Shown here: positions 54,711 to 63,865 of the stretch, one piece after another | Numbering within the stretch: the first letter of the stretch is position 1 | Layout: each line of letters opens with the position of its first letter | From: Rhizobium sp. Pop5 | GTDB taxonomy: Bacteria; Pseudomonadota; Alphaproteobacteria; Rhizobiales; Rhizobiaceae | DNA: 64,000 nucleotides | Direction: 5' to 3' | Assembly: GCF_024721175.1 (NCBI RefSeq) | Contig: NZ_CP099399.1 | Coordinates: 868,001-932,000 of the forward strand | Position numbers and translations under genes: made by a program | Notes under the pieces: generated by a model | Told to the model about the DNA's origin: nothing | What the model saw: the letters and a program-made list of their open reading frames with translations, nothing else | Database searches by the model: none

Positions 54711-57700
54711 TCACTCGGCGGCCATTGCCCTTGCTTCCTGCACCTCGACTTCCACGACCTTCTTCTCGCCGATCAGGCGGCCGAGGAAATTGCCGAAGCG
54801 GTCCATCTCGACGAAGATGACGGGAGTGATGAAGAGCGTCAGCAGCTGCGAGACGACGAGGCCGCCGACGACGGCGATGCCGAGGGGCTGGCGCAGCTCC
54901 GAGCTTGCGCCTGAGCCGAGCGCGATCGGCAGGGCGCCGAGCAGGGCGCAGAAGGTCGTCATCATGATCGGCCGGAAGCGTCGCACGCAGGCTTCGTGAA
55001 TCGCCGCCGTCGCCTTTTCGCCGGTCGTGCGCATCGTCTCCACTGCCACGTCGATCATCATGATCGCGTTTTTCTTGACGATGCCGATCAGCATCAGGAG
55101 GCCGATGAGCGCAATGATCGACAAATCGAAGCCCATGATGTCAAGCGCCAGCAGCGCGCCGAAAGCCGCGGCCGGCAGGCCGGAAAGAATGGTGAGCGGA
55201 TGGATGAAGCTTTCATAGAGCACGCCGAGCACGACATAGATGGTCAGCACCGCCGCCAGGATCAGATAAGGCGTATTGCCCTGCGACTGCTGAAAGATCT
55301 CCGCCGTGCCGCCATAGGAGGTGAAGACATCGGCCGGCATATCGATCTGCTTCTTGATCTGATCGATCGCGGCTGTCGCGTCGCTGAGCGATACGCCTTC
55401 CGGCAGGTTGAAGGAAACCGTCGTTGAGACGAGCTGGCCCGTCTGGTTGATCGTTACCGGGCCGGTCGTGCGCTGGACATGCGCGAAGTTGGAAAGCGGC
55501 ACGAGGCTGCCATTGGCCGAGGCGACGCGGATCTCCGACAGCTTTTGGTCGTCCCAGGGTTTTCTAGTGTCGTATTCGACGATGACGTCGTAGCTGTCGC
55601 CGGTCGACTGGATTTCCGCCGCCGTATATCCGCTGAAGGATTCCTGCAGGGTCTTTCGCAGCGTGCCGTTGTCGATCCCGTAGGCGGCGGCCCGCTCTGT
55701 ATCGATGACGATATTGGCCTGCAGGGCGTTGTTCTGGGCGTCTGACGTCACGTCGGTGAACAACTGGCGGTCCCCGCGCATCGCCGCCTGAAGCTTGCCG
55801 GCCCAGAGGTTGGTCTGGTCGGTATTCAGTGCCTGCACGACCAGCTGATATTGGCTGGCGGTCTGGCGGCCGCCGAAGCGAAGGCTCTGGTTCGGCGTCA
55901 CGAAGGCCTGCAATCCGGGGATTTTGTTGATCTCCATGCGCAGCTCGCGCAGCGTCTGCTCGAGCGGCGGGCGCTCCGTCTTATCCTTGAGCTCGACGAA
56001 CATCGAACCATTGTTCTGTGGTTTGTTCGGGTTGCCACCGATCGTGGACATCACATGGTTGACCGCCGGATTGGCCTTCACCGCGGCTGCCGCCTGCTGC
56101 TGCAGCGCCTCCATGGCGGAATAGGAAATATCCTGCCGGGCCTGGGTGCTGATGGTCAAGCGGCCGATATCCTCCTGTGGGAAGAAGCTCGTCGGCAGCG
56201 TCATGAAGAAATAGACCGTCAGCGCAACCGAACCGAGGAAGACGCCAAGGATCGTGACGCGATGACGAAGGCACCAGCCGACCGACCTGTCATAGCCGTG
56301 CAGGGTCCACTCGAAACCGGCATCGAAGAGGCGGATGAGGAGCGGCGGGCGGCTGTGGTTGTTGGAGAGGCGCGAGCCGAGCATCGGCGTGACGGTCAGC
56401 GAGACGATTGCCGACGAGATGATGGCGATGGCGACCACCATGCCGAATTCGTTGAATACGCGGCCGACGACGCCGCCCATCAGAAGGATCGGGATGAAGA
56501 CGGCAATGAGGGAAACCGACATCGAAATGATGGTATAGCTGACTTCGCCCGCACCCTTGATCGCCGCTTCCCGCACCGGCATGCCTTCCTCGACATGGCG
56601 GAGAATATTTTCGAGCATCACGATCGCGTCGTCGACCACGAGCCCCACCGCGAGCGTCAGCCCGAGCAGGGAGATGTTGTCGATGCTGTAACCCAGCACA
56701 TACATCATGCCGAAGGTCGCGATCAGCGACAGCGGAACGGCAAGTCCCGGAATGATCGTTGCCGTCGCATGGCCGGTGAAGAGGTAGATGACCAGAACGA
56801 CGAGGCCGATCGTGAGCAGCAGCGTGAACTTCACGTCTGCAATGGCCGCACGGATCGGTTTTGCGGCGTCGTTCATCACGACCGTGGTGACCGAGGGCGG
56901 GATTTCGGCGTGAAGCTGAGGCAGCTTGGCGTTGATCGCATCGACGACGTCGACGGTGTTGGCATCCGGCTGACGCTGGATGGCGAGGATAATGCCGCGC
57001 TGGCCGTCATACCAGCTGCCGGTATACTGGTTCTCGACGCTGTCCTGCACATCGGCGATATCGCCGAGATGGATCGGCGCACCGTTCGGAGTGGCAATGA
57101 CGAGCGACCGGAATTGGTCGGCGTTGGTACGCTGCGTATTCGCGGTGATGGTCATGGCCTGCAAATTATTCTGCAACGTTCCCACAGGCTGCTGGCTATT
57201 GGCGGCAGCGAGCGCCTTGTTGACGGTATCGATGCCGATGCCGCGAGTGAGCAGCTTGTTGGGATCGACCTCGACGCGCACTGCATAGGTCTGCGCTCCG
57301 TAGACGCTGACCTGGGCAACGCCGGGAAGCGTGGAAAGCGACGGCGAGATAATATCCTCGGCGATCTCATCGAGCTTGCTGCGCGGCATGGTGTTGCTCT
57401 GCACGGAAAGCAGCATGACGGGCGCATCGGCCGGGTTCGTCTTGCGGTAGCTCGGCGGCGTCGTCAGGTTGTCAGGCAGCTGCCGTGTCGCATGCGAGAT
57501 CGCGGCCTGCACGTCGGCTGCAGCCGCATCGATGTCGCGGTTGAGGTTGAACTGCAGCACGATGCTGGTGCTGCCGAGCGAGCTCGAGGCGCTGATCTCG
57601 CTGATCCCCGGAATGGTCTCGAACTGCTTGATCAGCGGCGTTGCGACCGAGGTCGCCATCGTCTGCGGCGAGGCGCCGCTCAGCTGCGCCGAAACGTTGA

Positions 57701-57830
57701 TTGTGGGAAAATCGACCTGCGGCAGCGCCGCGACCGGCACGAGCTGATAACCGGCAAGGCCGGCCAGAATGACGCCGATGGCAAGCAGCGTCGTTGCGAC
57801 GGGGCGCTGGATACAGAAATTGGGAATCAT
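54711..57830 (-). CDS. RND efflux transporter permease (HAE1/MdtB-MdtC type)
   Basis: 1039 aa, ATG 57830. Twelve membrane helices and two large periplasmic loops in the usual RND order. TM4 carries the proton-relay pair in LAVGLVVDDAIVMLENILRH, and the N-terminus PVATTLLAIGVILAGLAGY is typical of multidrug and MdtBC pumps. It works as a trimer with the periplasmic adaptor encoded upstream (57827-59113) and an outer-membrane channel not present here. Substrates are unknown. It overlaps the adaptor gene by ATGA. Confidence 0.94.
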   Translation of the reverse strand: MIPNFCIQRPVATTLLAIGVILAGLAGYQLVPVAALPQVDFPTINVSAQLSGASPQTMATSVATPLIKQFETIPGISEISASSSLGSTSIVLQFNLNRDIDAAAADVQAAISHATRQLPDNLTTPPSYRKTNPADAPVMLLSVQSNTMPRSKLDEIAEDIISPSLSTLPGVAQVSVYGAQTYAVRVEVDPNKLLTRGIGIDTVNKALAAANSQQPVGTLQNNLQAMTITANTQRTNADQFRSLVIATPNGAPIHLGDIADVQDSVENQYTGSWYDGQRGIILAIQRQPDANTVDVVDAINAKLPQLHAEIPPSVTTVVMNDAAKPIRAAIADVKFTLLLTIGLVVLVIYLFTGHATATIIPGLAVPLSLIATFGMMYVLGYSIDNISLLGLTLAVGLVVDDAIVMLENILRHVEEGMPVREAAIKGAGEVSYTIISMSVSLIAVFIPILLMGGVVGRVFNEFGMVVAIAIISSAIVSLTVTPMLGSRLSNNHSRPPLLIRLFDAGFEWTLHGYDRSVGWCLRHRVTILGVFLGSVALTVYFFMTLPTSFFPQEDIGRLTISTQARQDISYSAMEALQQQAAAAVKANPAVNHVMSTIGGNPNKPQNNGSMFVELKDKTERPPLEQTLRELRMEINKIPGLQAFVTPNQSLRFGGRQTASQYQLVVQALNTDQTNLWAGKLQAAMRGDRQLFTDVTSDAQNNALQANIVIDTERAAAYGIDNGTLRKTLQESFSGYTAAEIQSTGDSYDVIVEYDTRKPWDDQKLSEIRVASANGSLVPLSNFAHVQRTTGPVTINQTGQLVSTTVSFNLPEGVSLSDATAAIDQIKKQIDMPADVFTSYGGTAEIFQQSQGNTPYLILAAVLTIYVVLGVLYESFIHPLTILSGLPAAAFGALLALDIMGFDLSIIALIGLLMLIGIVKKNAIMMIDVAVETMRTTGEKATAAIHEACVRRFRPIMMTTFCALLGALPIALGSGASSELRQPLGIAVVGGLVVSQLLTLFITPVIFVEMDRFGNFLGRLIGEKKVVEVEVQEARAMAAE

Positions 57831-59113
57831 TGCTCAGCTCCCACCGCAATCGTCTCGGACTGTTGCGGTTGCGGGGGCTTTTCGGCGGAGGCGACATCGA
57901 GCGTCTTTTCGTCGAACTGCTCCTTGATGGCCTGCTGATCACTGAGCTGGCCCTGACCTTCGACGACGACGTGGTCGCCTTCCGAAAGGCCCGAGGCAAT
58001 TGCGGTAAACCCGCCATTGGCGCGGGCGACGGTGACGGGAGTCAACTGCGATTTGCCGTCCTTGGCGACGAAAGCGAAGAACCCGTCCGGGCCGGGGCTG
58101 ATGGCAACCGTCGGCACGACCACCTGCTGTTCGCTGTTGTTGAAATGCACCACGATATTGACCGACTGGCCGGGCCAGAGTGCACCGGAAGCATTCTCGA
58201 ATTTCGCTTTGGCGAGGATTGTGCCCGAGGCCGTATCGACTGTGTTGTCGTAGAAGCTGATCTCGCCCTTGCGGACTTGCCCCTTGCTGGAAGAGGGAAC
58301 TGTGCTGACCGCGACCGGACCGGTTGCCAGGGCCTTCTTCAGCTCACGCAGATAGCGTTCCTGCAGGTGGAATTTCACATAGATCGGGTCGTATTTGGCG
58401 ATGGTGACGATCGCGGCGCCAGCATTGAGGAAAGCGCCCTTGCTGACGGCGATATCGCCGAGACGGCCGTCGAAGGGGGCGCGGATCTCGGTATGCTCGA
58501 GTGTGATCCGATCCGAGGCGAGTGTCGCCTTATCAGCTTCGACCGTCGCCGCGGCAGTGTCGCGGGCGGCTTTTGCCTGATCGAGGCTCTGCTGGGTGCC
58601 GGCCTTCTGGTCGAAAAGATCCTGCGCGCGTACCAGTGCGGTCTCTGCTTCCGAAAGGGTCGCCGTATCCCGCGCGATCATCGCATTGTCCTTGTCGACA
58701 GCCGCCTTGGCCGTCCGGTCGTCCAGCTTTGCGATCAGGTCGCCGTCTTTGACGGTCGCACCATCGTCAGCATTGATACTGACGATCACGCCCTGCTCCT
58801 GCGCCGCAATGGTCGTATTGTCATCGGCATCGGCCCAGCCGGTCGCCGTCACATCCGTCGGGAGCGCCGTTTTCACGGCGGCGACGGTTTTGACGACAGT
58901 TGGGCCGCCGCCGCGTCTGCGGCCGCCGCCCTGATGCTGCCCGCCGTCCGGCGCTTGATCGGCCTGTGCCTGTTGCCCATTGCCGCCTGCCGGCTGCTTG
59001 ATGATCTGCGAAAGGTAGGGAATGCGGGAGGCATAGGGGATGAGATTCCCGAATTGCCAGAGGCCGACGGCGGCGACGGCGATAAGGCTGACGGTGATCC
59101 AAAATTTCTTCAT
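57827..59113 (-). CDS. RND efflux periplasmic adaptor (membrane fusion protein)
   Basis: 428 aa from ATG 59113 (MKKFWITVSLIAVAAVGLW), the natural signal-anchor start. An in-frame ATG at 59158 adds 15 residues. A Gly/Gln/Arg-rich low-complexity linker is at about 45-70 (GGGRRRGGG). A biotinyl-lipoyl half-motif follows (GVIVSINADDGATVKDGDLIAKLDD), then a coiled-coil hairpin and a beta-barrel domain. It links the permease to an outer-membrane channel. The promoter region to its right holds two nested inverted repeats. Confidence 0.92.
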   Translation of the reverse strand: MKKFWITVSLIAVAAVGLWQFGNLIPYASRIPYLSQIIKQPAGGNGQQAQADQAPDGGQHQGGGRRRGGGPTVVKTVAAVKTALPTDVTATGWADADDNTTIAAQEQGVIVSINADDGATVKDGDLIAKLDDRTAKAAVDKDNAMIARDTATLSEAETALVRAQDLFDQKAGTQQSLDQAKAARDTAAATVEADKATLASDRITLEHTEIRAPFDGRLGDIAVSKGAFLNAGAAIVTIAKYDPIYVKFHLQERYLRELKKALATGPVAVSTVPSSSKGQVRKGEISFYDNTVDTASGTILAKAKFENASGALWPGQSVNIVVHFNNSEQQVVVPTVAISPGPDGFFAFVAKDGKSQLTPVTVARANGGFTAIASGLSEGDHVVVEGQGQLSDQQAIKEQFDEKTLDVASAEKPPQPQQSETIAVGAEQ

Positions 59114-59176
59114 GGGCGAGACCGGACTTTGGGCAAGGTTGCTGGGGCAAGGTAGCAAAATTTAATGCCCTGATTG

Positions 59177-59236
59177 AACCACTTATATTGCGGCGCAAAA
59201 AAGACATAATTGTCCATCCACGATCACTAAGTGGTT
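59177..59236. promoter_or_regulatory. Widely spaced 9-bp inverted repeat in the efflux promoter
   Basis: AACCACTTA (59177-59185) and TAAGTGGTT (59228-59236) are exact complements separated by 42 bp, between the divergent RND adaptor and APH-family genes. The spacing suggests two sites for one regulator, possibly looping. Confidence 0.45.
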
Positions 59237-59259
59237 ATAACGGCTTAAATTTTTGTAAT

Positions 59260-59277
59260 GAATATTCCGTAATATTC
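59260..59277. promoter_or_regulatory. Perfect palindrome GAATATT-CCGT-AATATTC
   Basis: Seven-base arms around a 4-bp centre, 107 bp upstream of the APH-family start and 147 bp upstream of the RND adaptor start. Size and symmetry fit a TetR- or MarR-type operator. No such regulator gene lies nearby. Confidence 0.55.
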
Positions 59278-59383
59278 AAACTATACTAATATAGTGGCTG
59301 CGCAGCTTGATGCAGCCCCGACGGCTGCACCCTATGCCTTTGTTGCGCGGAAGAACGCAGAAAAACGGAAAAGGCAGGTCGTC

Positions 59384-60265
59384 ATGACCGAGTTGGACGC
59401 CAGCGAGTTTCGCTCTCTCATCACAAGCGTGTTTCCGCACCTCACCGGGGCTGTCTTCCGACTGGCGGCAAAGGGCTGGGATTCGACGGCGATCGACGTC
59501 GACGACACGCTGATTTTCAAGTTTCCCCGCACTCTCGCCGCGGAACGGGCGCTTCAAAAGGAAGCCGCCTTGCTCGACGTCATCAGGCCATCGCTTTCGA
59601 TGGCCGTTCCCGACATGCATATTCATGACGGTCCGCCGGTCTTCTCCAGCCATACGAAGATTGAGGGCGAACATCTCATCGCCGAAGATTACGATGCGCT
59701 TGATGAGGGCGACCGTCAGCACCTGGCGGAGGATCTCGCGCGGTTTTACGCCGAGCTGCATGTGCTCGATGCCGATCGCATGCGCACCGCCGGCGCAAGC
59801 GCAATCTTGCCATGGCAATCGCCGGAGGCGGTCAGGTCCAAGGCTCTGCCGCTGCTGTCATCCGATATCGGGAGCTTCGCGGAGGCCATCATTTGGGATT
59901 TCCAAGCCTTGCCGCCCGATCCTTACGGCAGCGTCTTCGGCTTCTTCGATGGCCACGGCTGGAACATGGCTTTCGACCATACGCATAGGAGGCTCAATGG
60001 CATTTACGATTTTGCCGATTCTGGCTTCGGCCCGTTGCACCAGGAATTCATCTACTCGAACTTCATTTCACCCGATCTGACCGCCCGCATCGTATCGGCA
60101 TATGAAATCCTGACCGGACGTCGGATCGATCGGCGGCGCATTGCGATCCTGACCGGTTTCCATCGCCTTTCCGAACTCGCCGAAATCGCGGACGATCCGG
60201 CCAATGTCGAGCAGATGATGCGAAGTGTCGCGACATGGGCCGCCGCTGCGGCCCGCGTCGGCTAA
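59384..60265 (+). CDS. APH/aminoglycoside phosphotransferase-family protein
   Basis: 293 aa from ATG 59384 (MTELDASEFRSLI), with GGCAGG upstream. The GTG at 59294 adds 30 unlikely residues. Protein-kinase-like fold: nucleotide loop and Lys in VDDTLIFKFPRT, and a catalytic loop FFDGHGWNMAF that keeps the Asp and Asn of the Brenner motif though the usual HGD reads FFD. The metal-binding IYDFADSGFGP follows. It is most likely a small-molecule kinase. It is divergent from an RND efflux operon and could belong to a shared resistance response. Confidence 0.8.
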   Translation: MTELDASEFRSLITSVFPHLTGAVFRLAAKGWDSTAIDVDDTLIFKFPRTLAAERALQKEAALLDVIRPSLSMAVPDMHIHDGPPVFSSHTKIEGEHLIAEDYDALDEGDRQHLAEDLARFYAELHVLDADRMRTAGASAILPWQSPEAVRSKALPLLSSDIGSFAEAIIWDFQALPPDPYGSVFGFFDGHGWNMAFDHTHRRLNGIYDFADSGFGPLHQEFIYSNFISPDLTARIVSAYEILTGRRIDRRRIAILTGFHRLSELAEIADDPANVEQMMRSVATWAAAAARVG

Positions 60266-60275
60266 GACGCGGCGG

Positions 60276-61064
60276 TCAGACAGACCGCGCCGCGCCGCCG
60301 TCGCAACGGATAAGCGAGCCGGTGATGTAGCTTGCCGGCTGGCTGCAGAGGAAGGCGGCCGCTGCTGCAAATTCCTCCACCTTGCCGTATCGGCCGGTCG
60401 GAATGCGGGCTTCCTTTCCGGCGCGGATCTCATCCAGGCTCTTGCCTGTCCGTTTCGCTGCCGCGCCATCGAGATCGTCAAGCCTTCCCGTCAGGATGCT
60501 GCCGGGCAGAAGCAGATTGGCGGTGATGCCGAAGCCCGCCACTTCGGAGGCGAGCGTCTTGCTCCAGCCGGCGAGGGCAGGGCGCAGCGTATTGGAGAGC
60601 GCCAGATTGGCAATCGGTTCGATCACGCCCGACGAGGCAACCGTCAGGATACGGCCCCAGCCCTGTGCCTTCATGCCGGGCAGCAGCGCGTTGGTGAGCG
60701 TGATCACGCGGGCGACCATGGAGAGGAAGTAGGTCTCGAGCTTCTCGGCCGTCATGTCTTCCGTCGTGCCCGGTGTCGGTCCGCCTGTGTTGTTGACGAG
60801 GATATCGAGCCCGCCGAATTTCTCTTTGACCGCCGTCGTTGCCGTCTCGACGAAGCGTTCATCGCCGAGATCGGCCCAGATCCAGTCGGCCTTGCCCTTG
60901 CCTTCGGCATTGATCGCCTTGCAGTTGGCCTCGAGCTGTTCGCCGCTGCGCCCGCATAGCAGCACATTTGCGCCCTCCCGCGCCAGCGCCACGGCGATGC
61001 CGAGGCCGAGGCCGCGTGAGGAGGCGAGAACGAGCGCCCGTTTGCCTGCGATGCCGAGATCCAT
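60276..61064 (-). CDS. SDR family protein with atypical active site
   Basis: 262 aa from ATG 61064 (MDLGIAGKRALVLASSRGLG), with GGAGG upstream. The Rossmann cofactor motif is ASSRGLGLG rather than TGxxxGIG, and the structural motif is NNTGG. Catalytic Ser144 is kept, but the Tyr and Lys positions (157 and 161) are Ser and Arg (SNTLR instead of YxxxK). C-terminal GSLIRCDGG is normal. It belongs to a 3-oxoacyl-ACP reductase-like subgroup and may use a different mechanism or act as a binding protein. It is divergent from ETF-QO. Confidence 0.82.
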   Translation of the reverse strand: MDLGIAGKRALVLASSRGLGLGIAVALAREGANVLLCGRSGEQLEANCKAINAEGKGKADWIWADLGDERFVETATTAVKEKFGGLDILVNNTGGPTPGTTEDMTAEKLETYFLSMVARVITLTNALLPGMKAQGWGRILTVASSGVIEPIANLALSNTLRPALAGWSKTLASEVAGFGITANLLLPGSILTGRLDDLDGAAAKRTGKSLDEIRAGKEARIPTGRYGKVEEFAAAAAFLCSQPASYITGSLIRCDGGAARSV

Positions 61065-61154
61065 GACCTTGTCCTCCGATATCTTTGAGCGATGTATAAG
61101 GCGCATACGGCGGAAAAGGAAAGGGAGAGTGATGGGGTCTGGCGAGGTTTGATA

Positions 61155-61181
61155 ATTGACGTTAACGTAAGCGTTATATAA
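61155..61181 (+). promoter_or_regulatory. Promoter and overlapping palindrome upstream of ETF-QO
   Basis: TTGACG (61155-61160) and TATAAT (61176-61181) are near-consensus -35 and -10 boxes with a 15-bp spacer. A perfect palindrome ACGTTAACGT (61158-61167) overlaps the -35 end. The short spacing and the site between the boxes resemble promoters controlled by an activator or a MerR-type protein. Confidence 0.55.
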
Positions 61182-61317
61182 TCTTGGCTCGGATCTCTAT
61201 CATTGTGCGAATTGGAAGATCGGCTGTCGTATCCCGGCTCGACAATCCCTTCTCGTTTTGACAAGAAAGTGCCGATCAGGGGAAGTCGGCCGCTTGCGGC
61301 CAAGTGGAGACGAATGG

Positions 61318-62982
61318 ATGACCGAGGTGAGTGAGCTGCCCGAACGCGAAAGCATGGAATTCGACGTGGTAATCGTCGGCGGCGGACCGGCCGGTCTATC
61401 TGCGGCGATCCGCCTGAAACAGGTCAATCCGGAACTGTCGGTCGTCGTTTTGGAGAAGGGCTCGGAAGTCGGCGCCCATATCCTGTCCGGAGCCGTCGTC
61501 GATCCCATTGGCATCGACCGATTGCTGCCCGGTTGGCGCCAGGAGGCCGACCATCCGTTCAAGACCGAGGTGAAGGACGACCACTTCCTGGTCCTCGGTC
61601 CGGCCGGCTCGATCCGCCTGCCGAATGTGCTGATGCCGCCGCTGATGAACAATCACGGCAATTATATCGTCTCGCTCGGCAACGTCTGTCGCTGGCTCGC
61701 GACCAAGGCGGAAGAACTCGGCGTCGAGATCTATCCGGGCTTTGCCGCAACCGAAGTGCTCTACAACGATGCCGGCGCGGTGATCGGCGTTGCCACGGGC
61801 GACATGGGCATCGAGAAGAACGGGGAGCCCGGCCCGAACTATACACGCGGCATGGAACTGCTCGGCAAATATGTGCTGATCGGCGAGGGCGTGCGCGGCT
61901 CGCTTGCCAAGCAGTTGATCGCCAAGTTCGACCTGTCGAAGGATCGGGAGCCGCAGAAGTTCGGCATCGGCATCAAGGAACTCTGGCAGGTCAAGCCGGA
62001 GAACCACAAGCAAGGTCTGGTGCAGCACTCCTTCGGCTGGCCGCTCGGCATGAAGACCGGCGGTGGCTCCTTCCTTTATCACCTGGAAGACAATCTGGTG
62101 GCCGTCGGTTTCGTCGTCCACCTGAACTACAAGAACCCCTATCTCTATCCCTTCGAGGAATTCCAGCGCTTCAAGACCCATCCTGCGATCCGCACCACCT
62201 TCGAGGGCGGCAAGCGGCTCTCCTATGGCGCGCGCGCCATCACCGAGGGCGGCTACCAGTCGGTGCCGAAGCTGTCCTTCCCGGGCGGCGCGCTGATCGG
62301 CTGTTCGGCCGGTCTCGTCAACGTGCCGCGCATCAAGGGCAGCCACAATGCGGTTCTGTCGGGAATGATGGCGGCAGACCGGATCGCTGCGGCGATTGCT
62401 GCCGGTCGCGCCAATGACGAGGTGGTCGAGATCGAGAACGACTGGCGCTCAAGCGACATCGGCAAGGATTTGAAGCGGGTTCGCAACGTCAAGCCGCTGT
62501 GGTCGAAGTTCGGCACCGCGATTGGCGTCGCGCTTGGCGGTCTCGACATGTGGACGAATACGCTGTTCGGCTTCTCTTTCTTCGGCACGCTGAAGCACGG
62601 CAAGACCGATGCACAGTCGCTCGAGCCGGCCTCGCAGCATAAGCCGATCGCCTACCCGAAGCCGGACGGCGTCCTGACCTTCGACCGGCTGTCCTCGGTG
62701 TTCCTGTCGAACACCAACCATGAGGAGGACCAGCCGGTGCATCTGCAGGTCAAGGACATGGGCCTGCAGAAGCGCTCCGAACATGACATCTATGCTGGCC
62801 CGTCGACTCGTTACTGTCCGGCCGGCGTTTATGAATGGGTGGAGAAGGACGGCAAGGACGTCTTCGTCATCAACGCCCAGAACTGCGTGCACTGCAAGAC
62901 CTGCGACATCAAGGACCCCAACCAGAACATCAACTGGGTGCCGCCGCAGGGCGGCGAAGGACCGGTCTATCCGAATATGTGA
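61318..62982 (+). CDS. Electron transfer flavoprotein-ubiquinone oxidoreductase
   Basis: 554 aa from ATG 61318 (MTEVSELPERESMEFDVVIVGGG), with GGAG eight bases upstream. It passes electrons from acyl-CoA and branched-chain dehydrogenases, via ETF, to ubiquinone at the membrane. FAD site VVIVGGGPAGLSAAIRL. A C-terminal [4Fe-4S] ferredoxin domain has Cys in YCPAG and INAQNCVHCKTCDIKDPNQ. Length is normal. It is divergent from an atypical SDR. A near-consensus promoter with a palindrome lies upstream. Confidence 0.96.
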   Translation: MTEVSELPERESMEFDVVIVGGGPAGLSAAIRLKQVNPELSVVVLEKGSEVGAHILSGAVVDPIGIDRLLPGWRQEADHPFKTEVKDDHFLVLGPAGSIRLPNVLMPPLMNNHGNYIVSLGNVCRWLATKAEELGVEIYPGFAATEVLYNDAGAVIGVATGDMGIEKNGEPGPNYTRGMELLGKYVLIGEGVRGSLAKQLIAKFDLSKDREPQKFGIGIKELWQVKPENHKQGLVQHSFGWPLGMKTGGGSFLYHLEDNLVAVGFVVHLNYKNPYLYPFEEFQRFKTHPAIRTTFEGGKRLSYGARAITEGGYQSVPKLSFPGGALIGCSAGLVNVPRIKGSHNAVLSGMMAADRIAAAIAAGRANDEVVEIENDWRSSDIGKDLKRVRNVKPLWSKFGTAIGVALGGLDMWTNTLFGFSFFGTLKHGKTDAQSLEPASQHKPIAYPKPDGVLTFDRLSSVFLSNTNHEEDQPVHLQVKDMGLQKRSEHDIYAGPSTRYCPAGVYEWVEKDGKDVFVINAQNCVHCKTCDIKDPNQNINWVPPQGGEGPVYPNM

Positions 62983-63062
62983 GGCGGATCGGCACCGCAG
63001 CCGGCAATTTCACGAGCGGAGGCGTTCGTGATCGCCTGCCGGCGGCGGTTCTTAGCCATTCG

Positions 63063-63070
63063 TTAACCAT
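63063..63070 (+). promoter_or_regulatory. CtrA-like motif TTAACCAT
   Basis: TTAACCAT, 48 bp upstream of the L,D-transpeptidase start, matches the half-site described for rhizobial CtrA as I recall it. An 8-bp match alone is weak, but the position suits a cell-cycle-controlled cell-wall gene. Confidence 0.35.
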
Positions 63071-63117
63071 AAATTCCTTAGCTTGCGACATCTTCTCGAC
63101 GCACTAAGGACACTTTC

Positions 63118-63738
63118 ATGACGATCTCCCGCCGGGGCTTTCTGATTGCTCTGCCCCTTGTCGTGGCCGGCTGCTCTTCGACAGGTTTGAACAGCCAAAC
63201 GAATTACGCCGCACTTCCTGATGAGAAGTTTCCACTGCGGCAGGTGCCGATCGACAAGATCAAGCCGGAGCTCCGTCGCCAGGAAGTGGCCTACGAAACC
63301 ATTCATGCAACGGGCACCATCGTCGTCGATACGCCGGCGCGTCGCGCCTATTACGTCCTCGGCGATAACAGAGCGATGCGGTATGGCGTCGGTGTCGGCC
63401 GCGAGGGGCTGGCCTTTGCCGGTGATGCCTATATCGGCCGCAAGGCCGAGTGGCCGAGCTGGACGCCGACCGAAAACATGCAGCGCCGCGAAGAGCGCTA
63501 TCGCAAGCTTGCCGGCGGTATGCCGGGCGGCCCGAACAACCCGCTCGGCGCACGCGCGATGTATCTCTATCGCGGCGGCAACGATACGCATTTCCGCATT
63601 CACGGCACGAACCAGCCGGAATCGATCGGCCTCGCCATGTCGAGCGGCTGCATCCGCATGATGAACCACGACGTAATCGATCTCTACAGCCGCGTCGATG
63701 TCGGCGCCAGGGTTGTCGTCATCCAGGCTACGGCCTAA
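63118..63738 (+). CDS. L,D-transpeptidase (YkuD) lipoprotein
   Basis: 206 aa. The N-terminus MTISRRGFLIALPLVVAGC is a lipoprotein signal with lipidated Cys19, and it contains twin Arg. The YkuD domain follows (about 65-204, TIVVDTPARRAYYVLG at its start), with catalytic HGTNQP and SGCIR motifs including the active-site Cys. It forms 3-3 cross-links in peptidoglycan or anchors proteins to it. The motif TTAACCAT upstream suggests cell-cycle timing. It is monocistronic. Confidence 0.93.
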   Translation: MTISRRGFLIALPLVVAGCSSTGLNSQTNYAALPDEKFPLRQVPIDKIKPELRRQEVAYETIHATGTIVVDTPARRAYYVLGDNRAMRYGVGVGREGLAFAGDAYIGRKAEWPSWTPTENMQRREERYRKLAGGMPGGPNNPLGARAMYLYRGGNDTHFRIHGTNQPESIGLAMSSGCIRMMNHDVIDLYSRVDVGARVVVIQATA

Positions 63739-63865
63739 GCCCTAGGGCCGAAAGAAAAGCGATGCCCTCAGGGAGAGCAGGGGCGGACATCGTTGATGAA
63801 AGTGAATTGACGAACGGGACAAGTGTGCTCAGTATACTGCGATCTATTCATAGATGGAGGCCGAA

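Noticed and set aside
55851..57938. 695-codon open frame antisense to the RND permease
   Set aside because: Arg/Asp/His-rich shadow of a high-GC gene. The permease on the other strand has full family motifs.
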